Assembly (NCBI GenBank): GCA_016177345.1
Contig: JACOVM010000025.1
Span: forward strand, 1-10,086
DNA: 10,086 nucleotides
Direction of reading: 5' to 3'
Source of the DNA: Candidatus Woesearchaeota archaeon
Lineage (GTDB): Archaea; Nanobdellota; Nanobdellia; Woesearchaeales; UBA12501
The notes beneath the pieces are model-generated. The model was not told the origin of the DNA. It worked only from the letters and a program-made list of their open reading frames with translations, and did no database searches. The translations under genes were made by a program, and so were the position numbers. Every line of letters starts with the position of its first letter. The stretch's first letter is position 1. Below, piece by piece: positions 6,431-10,086 of the stretch.

Positions 6431-6512
6431 GGCTTTGTAGAAAATCTTTCTTCGTTTTTAGTCGTCAGATCCTCATTTTGACTAAAATCTAGGCGACATT
6501 TTCTACAGAGCC
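6431..6512. repeat. 82-bp near-palindromic element (MITE-like or large hairpin)
   Basis: The ends, GGCTTTGTAGAAAAT (6431-6445) and ATTTTCTACAGAGCC (6498-6512), are inverted repeats with one mismatch, which becomes a G-U pair in plus-strand RNA. Inside, TTTTAGTC (6456-6463) is perfectly complementary to GACTAAAA (6480-6487), and part of the intervening bases also pair, leaving a loop of about 16 nt. The whole unit can therefore fold as one long imperfect hairpin. Beginning with GG and having 15-bp terminal repeats suggests a miniature transposable element. GCATA occurs just outside the right end and 4 bp away from the left end, weak evidence for a target duplication. Alternatives are a terminator for the gene ending at 6546 or a structured RNA. 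Confidence 0.5.
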
Positions 6513-6545
6513 GCATAACTGTTGTGTCCTCAAAGAACTACCGAA

Positions 6546-7328
6546 CTATCTCCTGTACTGTTCATGCTCGTGGTGGGTATTGCCTTTCTTATGCACTACT
6601 TCCTCAAAATCACCCATTTTTAATGTTCCAAGAAGGAAGATAATCATAAAAACAATGTACTCTAAGTAACCTGTTGTTGGAATGAATGGCCTGGTGAGAA
6701 GGCCAATAACGACCATGGCAGTTGATGCGTGAAGCCCGACACGAAACATGTCCTGATATTCAATACCGAAATGAGCAATTCTTGCAAGAAGATAGCCTAT
6801 TACTGATGCAATGAGGATAATAACTATGTATTTAAGGAAAAAGTATAAGAATCCTGCAACAAAAATAACGGGGGCTGTAATAACTGCAAGCATTCCAAAC
6901 AAGCCACTTAATTCATTGCCTTTTTGCAGAAGGTTGTCATCATTCCTGATTACACGCCGTTGAGCATAGGGGTAGGGCTGATAATATAATTCGTTTCCGG
7001 TGATAATAATAATCCCTTCCTGAACTGGTTTTGGATTGTCTATCACGTCAATTACGATAAGGGGGTTGTTTTTAGGAACCACAATAGGCTCTTTGAGCTT
7101 GTAATCTAAGCTGATCTGCAGCGAGTCAAACTTGTTGAGCTCTTTCTGGACATAGGAAGGAAGCGTAAGAAGCGATGGGATGTACAGGATGGAGGTAAGG
7201 AGAAATACCATAAACACCATTGATACGAAATAAAAAAGTGATTTTGATAATGTTGGCTCAAGGCGATGATATCTCGTGGGGTTTAATGAGGTGAGAAACA
7301 TTGACCAAAACTCTTGGAGCCTGCCCAT
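6546..7328 (-). CDS. DUF1189-like polytopic membrane protein
   Basis: 260 aa from ATG 7328; an in-frame TTG at 7343 is disfavoured because it is too close to the TATA box. The architecture resembles DUF1189. A short cytoplasmic N-terminus holds FWSMFLTSLNPTRY (7-20). TM1 follows (about 31-51), then an extracytoplasmic loop of about 90 residues (52-143) with beta-type segments (IVIDVID, GIIIITGNELYY), then a hydrophobic C-terminal half with about four helices (144-160, 163-182, 199-214, 222-237). The last 20 residues are His/Lys/Glu-rich and probably cytoplasmic. There is no catalytic motif and the function is unknown. It has its own promoter and is divergent from the lipoprotein gene. Confidence 0.75.
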   Translation of the reverse strand: MGRLQEFWSMFLTSLNPTRYHRLEPTLSKSLFYFVSMVFMVFLLTSILYIPSLLTLPSYVQKELNKFDSLQISLDYKLKEPIVVPKNNPLIVIDVIDNPKPVQEGIIIITGNELYYQPYPYAQRRVIRNDDNLLQKGNELSGLFGMLAVITAPVIFVAGFLYFFLKYIVIILIASVIGYLLARIAHFGIEYQDMFRVGLHASTAMVVIGLLTRPFIPTTGYLEYIVFMIIFLLGTLKMGDFEEVVHKKGNTHHEHEQYRR

Positions 7329-7350
7329 ATTATGGTTAAGCAATTTCTCA

Positions 7351-7360
7351 TTTATATATT
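7351..7360 (-). promoter_or_regulatory. TATA box of the DUF1189-like gene
   Basis: AATATATAAA on the minus strand, centred about 27 nt before ATG 7328. This is leaderless spacing and supports that ATG over the upstream TTG. Confidence 0.6.
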
Positions 7361-7432
7361 TTGTTGATTCAAGCGGCTATTTCTTTCTTCTGTTCCCGGT
7401 GGTAATCTGTTGTCTCGCTAGGTGGGTATCGT

Positions 7433-7442
7433 AACATTTAAG
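7433..7442 (+). promoter_or_regulatory. TATA-like element of the lipoprotein/zinc-ribbon operon
   Basis: AACATTTAAG, within the 13-bp string TAACATTTAAGAA (7432-7444) also found before the antiporter gene. Transcription would start near 7462, exactly at a GTG, or give a 39-nt leader to ATG 7501. AAGGAG at 7443-7448 lies upstream of that predicted start, so it probably is not a ribosome site. Confidence 0.4.
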
Positions 7443-7500
7443 AAGGAGAGTGAAACAATAAGTGGCATCCAAAGTTGAACAAAGGGTAGTTAAGGGTTCG

Positions 7501-8334
7501 ATGATGATACAACGATTCAGTATGAGAGTGTTTCGAAACATAATAGGAAATATAATGGCAAGCCCAATTGTTATTAGTGGCATACTTTTATTCCTTCTTC
7601 TCGTACCTGGCTGCCTTCAGCTTCCACCAGATGATGTTCAGGCTGCTGGAAATAGCCTTTTTGTCTGGAACAAAGTATCGTCAGTTCCAGAAATGTATCG
7701 AGAGCTTGTCCGGCATGACCAGCATTATGGGGTAGACTTCAGAACAGAACGCCTCGACAAGGAGGTCGTGAATGCTGATATTATTGATGTCGTGATAAGT
7801 GACATGGATGTCCTTGTTCGGTCATTGGATAGTTCTGGAATTTCTGCTGAGGAACTTGCCTTAAAAGTTCAGAAAGACTTTGCAACACCGCAGGAGAATG
7901 AAGAAGATAAGATCCTTCTTCTAGCTCATGCCAGAAAGGCAATGCTCGAATCTGAAAAGCACTGGCAGCAGGGATATAAGTATGGTGATAAAGGGCTTGT
8001 TCGCGATGGCTTTTTCTGCTCTGAAAAAGAGTATATCACCGAGTCTCTTGACCATTTCTATCAGGCAGGGCACCTGGGGAGTAGGGCACAGTATTATATG
8101 GATATTCTTCTCTCCTCCTCACCTGAGGAAAACAGGCTGCTTCTTGGTATTGGCAGCGGTAAGATTAAATGGTATTACTCCCCCATCCCTGATGTCTTAA
8201 GAAATGTTATTTATGAGAGGGGCTTGCTGGAGAAGCATTGTTCTGGCGAAAATAGCAGCGACGTTCGTGTAGAAGTCTATGATAATTCTGAAGAGTCTCA
8301 AGGGGCAAGGAAGGCATCAGCCCCTGTATCGTGA
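7501..8334 (+). CDS. Putative lipoprotein of unknown function
   Basis: 277 aa from ATG 7501. The frame is open to GTG 7462, which would suit a leaderless mRNA but would give an N-terminus of about 50 residues before the lipobox. ATGs at 7522 and 7555 are also possible. A basic N-terminus and a hydrophobic stretch (20-35) end in LVPGC, so Cys38 is a likely lipid-attachment site. Proline at -2 is unusual for a lipobox. The exterior part (39-277) is mostly helical and charged, with YKYGDKGLVRDGFFCSEKEY (159-178) and QYYMDILL (197-204) as its most distinctive stretches. Two further cysteines are C173 and C247. I recognise no family or active site. It probably faces the outside of the membrane. 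It precedes the zinc-ribbon gene by 4 bp with no promoter between, so they should share an mRNA. Confidence 0.68.
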   Translation: MMIQRFSMRVFRNIIGNIMASPIVISGILLFLLLVPGCLQLPPDDVQAAGNSLFVWNKVSSVPEMYRELVRHDQHYGVDFRTERLDKEVVNADIIDVVISDMDVLVRSLDSSGISAEELALKVQKDFATPQENEEDKILLLAHARKAMLESEKHWQQGYKYGDKGLVRDGFFCSEKEYITESLDHFYQAGHLGSRAQYYMDILLSSSPEENRLLLGIGSGKIKWYYSPIPDVLRNVIYERGLLEKHCSGENSSDVRVEVYDNSEESQGARKASAPVS

Positions 8335-8338
8335 TCCC

Positions 8339-8782
8339 ATGGCGCTTCGTTTTCCTTCTTCAATGGATGAATGTGTCTACTTTACTCGTCGGGCTACTAG
8401 CAAAGGAAAGATCATTGCGTGGGTATTTCGGCAGCAATGTGAAAAGTGCAAGAAGGGGGTGATGGGCAAGCCACTGGATGAGAAGACTGGCCGTGCTAAA
8501 ATTCGTGCTCAAGAATATATTTGTCAAGCGTGTAACTACACTGTTGGAAAGGATGACTATGAGGCAACACTGACATGTAGTATCCAGTACGTTTGTGATG
8601 GTTGTGGTGCGTCAGGAGAAACCACTGCCCCTTTCAAGAGGAAAGTGTTTGAAGGAGTTCCAGCTATTGTATTCACCTGTGGGTCTTGTGGAAAAAAGCA
8701 GGGAGTTACCAAAAAAATGAAAGAAAGCAAGAAGAAAGGGGGCATGAAGGAAGGCGCTGATGTGGATGATGATGACTTCTGA
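8339..8782 (+). CDS. Double zinc-ribbon protein of the archaeal 'FTRR' type
   Basis: 147 aa from ATG 8339, 4 bp after the lipoprotein stop. A longer frame back to 8279 would overlap that gene by 56 bp and is unlikely, because MALRFPSSMDECVYFTRR is a natural N-terminus. Four CxxC knuckles occur at C34/C37, C62/C65, C86/C89 and C114/C117. They should build two zinc ribbons, each from two knuckles about 25 residues apart. Between and before them are AWVFRQQ (27-33) and PFKRKVFEG (98-106). The C-terminus is lysine-rich (125-137) and then acidic (DVDDDDF). To my knowledge similar proteins occur across DPANN archaea without an assigned function. RNA, ribosome or transcription-complex binding is plausible inference. 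It is cytoplasmic, so its pairing with a lipoprotein gene may be incidental. Confidence 0.8.
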   Translation: MALRFPSSMDECVYFTRRATSKGKIIAWVFRQQCEKCKKGVMGKPLDEKTGRAKIRAQEYICQACNYTVGKDDYEATLTCSIQYVCDGCGASGETTAPFKRKVFEGVPAIVFTCGSCGKKQGVTKKMKESKKKGGMKEGADVDDDDF

Positions 8783-8783
8783 T

Positions 8784-8806
8784 AACATTTAGACAGCCAA
8801 TGTTTT
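8784..8806 (+). terminator. Weak hairpin/T-tract terminator after the zinc-ribbon gene
   Basis: AACATT (8784-8789) pairs with AATGTT (8799-8804) across a 9-nt loop, then a short T-rich stretch follows, beginning 2 nt after the TGA. The location between convergent genes fits a terminator, but the stem is AT-rich and weak. Confidence 0.35.
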
Positions 8807-8817
8807 CTTCCATTTAT

Positions 8818-10014
8818 TTATTTCTCTAGAAGTTTTTCAGCATTTTTATATGCATATTTTTCCTGTACATCAGGTGGTAATTTTCCAATAAATGCCCTGG
8901 CAAATTCTTCAAACAACATGCTGGTCTCTTCATCGAAGTGCCAGTCTGCTGCCCTATCTGTTCCCCATATAAACCTATCTGGATATTGTTCAATCGGGCC
9001 TTTCCACGTTATCACTGCGCTATTAAGCAGGGTGTTAAAGTCTTTTCTGAATTGAGAAACAAACCGTTCTTTTGGGCCATAGATAAACACACCTTTTATT
9101 GGGTAGAGTGTTGCTGAGTCTAAGGAGAAGTACACATTTGGATACTTACCCATCAATTCTGAGATGTATTCTGCGCTTTCATGCCCATGAATAAGAAATC
9201 TCACGTTTGGATTATGCTGAATCGCATTCTCTACTTTTCTACGTTGCCCATCATCTGGGTGAAACATGACTATAAATTTATGTTTCTCCGCAACATCATT
9301 AATTTCAAGCGATATTTTGTCATCCGGGGTTGCTCCTGGTCGTTCTGGGTCGTAAAAGACGATTTCTCCAAACCCATCAAATACTCCAGGATACGACGTT
9401 ATTTTCTGATCTAATTCATCCGCTTCTAGCTCTGATGGGATAAGGAATAAGTAGAACTCTTTCGACCACTGCTTCTTGATGTCAGCTGCAATTTGCAGTG
9501 ACCTGTCAAGATGTTCATACTCCCATAAGAAGAAGGCTATTGTTCCGATAACATGCTCCTTATCGAAAAAACATGAAATTTGTTCGAGGGTTACTTCCTC
9601 TCCAAGTACGGGTTGCCTCCATCCATTGTCAGGCTCATCAAAGGTATTTGGTAAATGGAAGTGGGCGTCGAATAACGGTCCTGTGTAATATGGCTGTGCA
9701 TTGAATTGTGGAGAGAATACTCTGCTGCATGTCTGTTGCTTCTGTGTATTCTCTTCATTATCCTTGGTTGGGGAAGAGGTGATTACGGCAACCTTACCTA
9801 TATTTTGTTCTTCGTCCTGTCCTTGAGAAGGGATTTCTTGAGTTTTTTTCTCATTTACCGTTATTGGTGGGGGTTCTTCTGGAGTTGCTGTTTGCCCAGT
9901 TCCTAATGTGTCTTGCTGTTGTTCTGGAAGAGGACCCCTATTCTGTTCTATATTCAAGCAGCCCATCAGAATCAGGGTTAGGACCAATAATGCAGCTACT
10001 GTTCGTTTTTTCAT
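8818..10014 (-). CDS. Lipid-anchored amidohydrolase-superfamily metal-dependent hydrolase
   Basis: 398 aa from ATG 10014 (MKKRTVAAL); the frame is open to TTG 10023. Residues 1-18 are a lipoprotein signal with lipobox LMGC, so Cys19 should be lipidated. Residues 20-105 are a Gln/Pro/Thr/Glu-rich tether. The catalytic barrel begins at about 112. It shows the metal-site set of the Amidohydro_2-type TIM barrels: DAHFH (116-120, His118 and His120), GFGEIVF (214-220, Glu217), FHPDD (251-255, His252), LIHGHES (274-280, His276 or His278) and WGTDRA (350-355, Asp353). All expected ligands are present, so it is probably active outside the cell on an unknown amide, ester or lactone-like substrate. The C-terminal FARAFIGKLPPDVQEKYAYKNAEKLL (371-396, span only) is the family's usual closing helix pattern. 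Two other cysteines are C96 and C148. Family call strong, substrate unknown. Confidence 0.85.
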   Translation of the reverse strand: MKKRTVAALLVLTLILMGCLNIEQNRGPLPEQQQDTLGTGQTATPEEPPPITVNEKKTQEIPSQGQDEEQNIGKVAVITSSPTKDNEENTQKQQTCSRVFSPQFNAQPYYTGPLFDAHFHLPNTFDEPDNGWRQPVLGEEVTLEQISCFFDKEHVIGTIAFFLWEYEHLDRSLQIAADIKKQWSKEFYLFLIPSELEADELDQKITSYPGVFDGFGEIVFYDPERPGATPDDKISLEINDVAEKHKFIVMFHPDDGQRRKVENAIQHNPNVRFLIHGHESAEYISELMGKYPNVYFSLDSATLYPIKGVFIYGPKERFVSQFRKDFNTLLNSAVITWKGPIEQYPDRFIWGTDRAADWHFDEETSMLFEEFARAFIGKLPPDVQEKYAYKNAEKLLEK

Positions 10015-10040
10015 AATAAACAACTACCTTAAAGGGCTGA

Positions 10041-10059
10041 TTTTTATGACAATATAACT
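10041..10059 (-). promoter_or_regulatory. TATA region of the amidohydrolase gene
   Basis: Two overlapping AT-rich candidates read on the minus strand: CATAAAAA (10041-10048, about 30 nt before ATG 10014) and AGTTATATTG (10050-10059, about 40 nt before). The first would give an almost leaderless mRNA. Confidence 0.4.
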
Positions 10060-10086
10060 AAATAATATAAAAAATGAAAGAAAAAA

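Noticed and set aside
1..10086. Defence, toxin-antitoxin, CRISPR or prophage system
   Set aside because: No nuclease, Cas, toxin, integrase or phage structural signature was found in any frame; the genes read as envelope, transport and small helical or zinc-binding proteins.

Overview
The window reads as a piece of an archaeal chromosome, most likely from a DPANN-type lineage close to Woesearchaeota/Pacearchaeota. That placement is inferred from gene style, not from a marker gene. The evidence is as follows. Nearly every gene has an archaeal TATA-like box about 22-28 nt before the chosen start codon, which predicts leaderless transcripts. Shine-Dalgarno sites are almost absent. Several proteins look like short 'hypotheticals' of the DPANN kind: a four-CxxC zinc-ribbon protein with an FTRR motif, a helical protein ending in a W/Y motif, and a COG1361-like surface protein. 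I see no rRNA, tRNA, CRISPR array or transposase gene. No stretch over 300 bases lacks a gene; the largest gap is about 190 bases.

Layout. A minus-strand surface protein with two membrane segments (85-1584) and a minus-strand coiled-coil protein (1768-2283) come first. Across a 190-bp divergent region lies a plus-strand CPA2/Kef-type cation-proton antiporter with a cytoplasmic RCK/TrkA-N domain (2474-4189). A 54-residue C2H2-like zinc-finger protein, too short for most gene callers, lies on the minus strand (4272-4436). It is divergent from a TPR protein (4527-5636), and a perfect small palindrome sits between their two TATA boxes. Next come two minus-strand genes: a degenerate receiver-like protein (5702-6367) and a DUF1189-like membrane protein (6546-7328). 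They are separated by an 82-bp near-palindrome that may be a MITE or a large hairpin. A plus-strand pair follows, a putative lipoprotein (7501-8334) and a double zinc-ribbon protein (8339-8782) only 4 bp apart, probably an operon. The window closes with a minus-strand, lipid-anchored amidohydrolase-superfamily protein (8818-10014).

How the genes fit together. Five of the ten genes encode envelope or surface proteins: the two-anchor surface protein, the antiporter, the DUF1189-like protein and two lipoproteins. The other five are small cytoplasmic proteins with protein-protein or zinc-binding folds. Only the 7501-8334/8339-8782 pair is clearly co-transcribed; most other genes have their own promoter. 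I do not see a defence island or a recognisable multi-gene novel system. The most interesting items are the palindromic element at 6431-6512, the pseudo-receiver, the hidden zinc-finger gene with its shared palindromic regulatory region, and the surface-tethered hydrolase with an apparently complete metal site.
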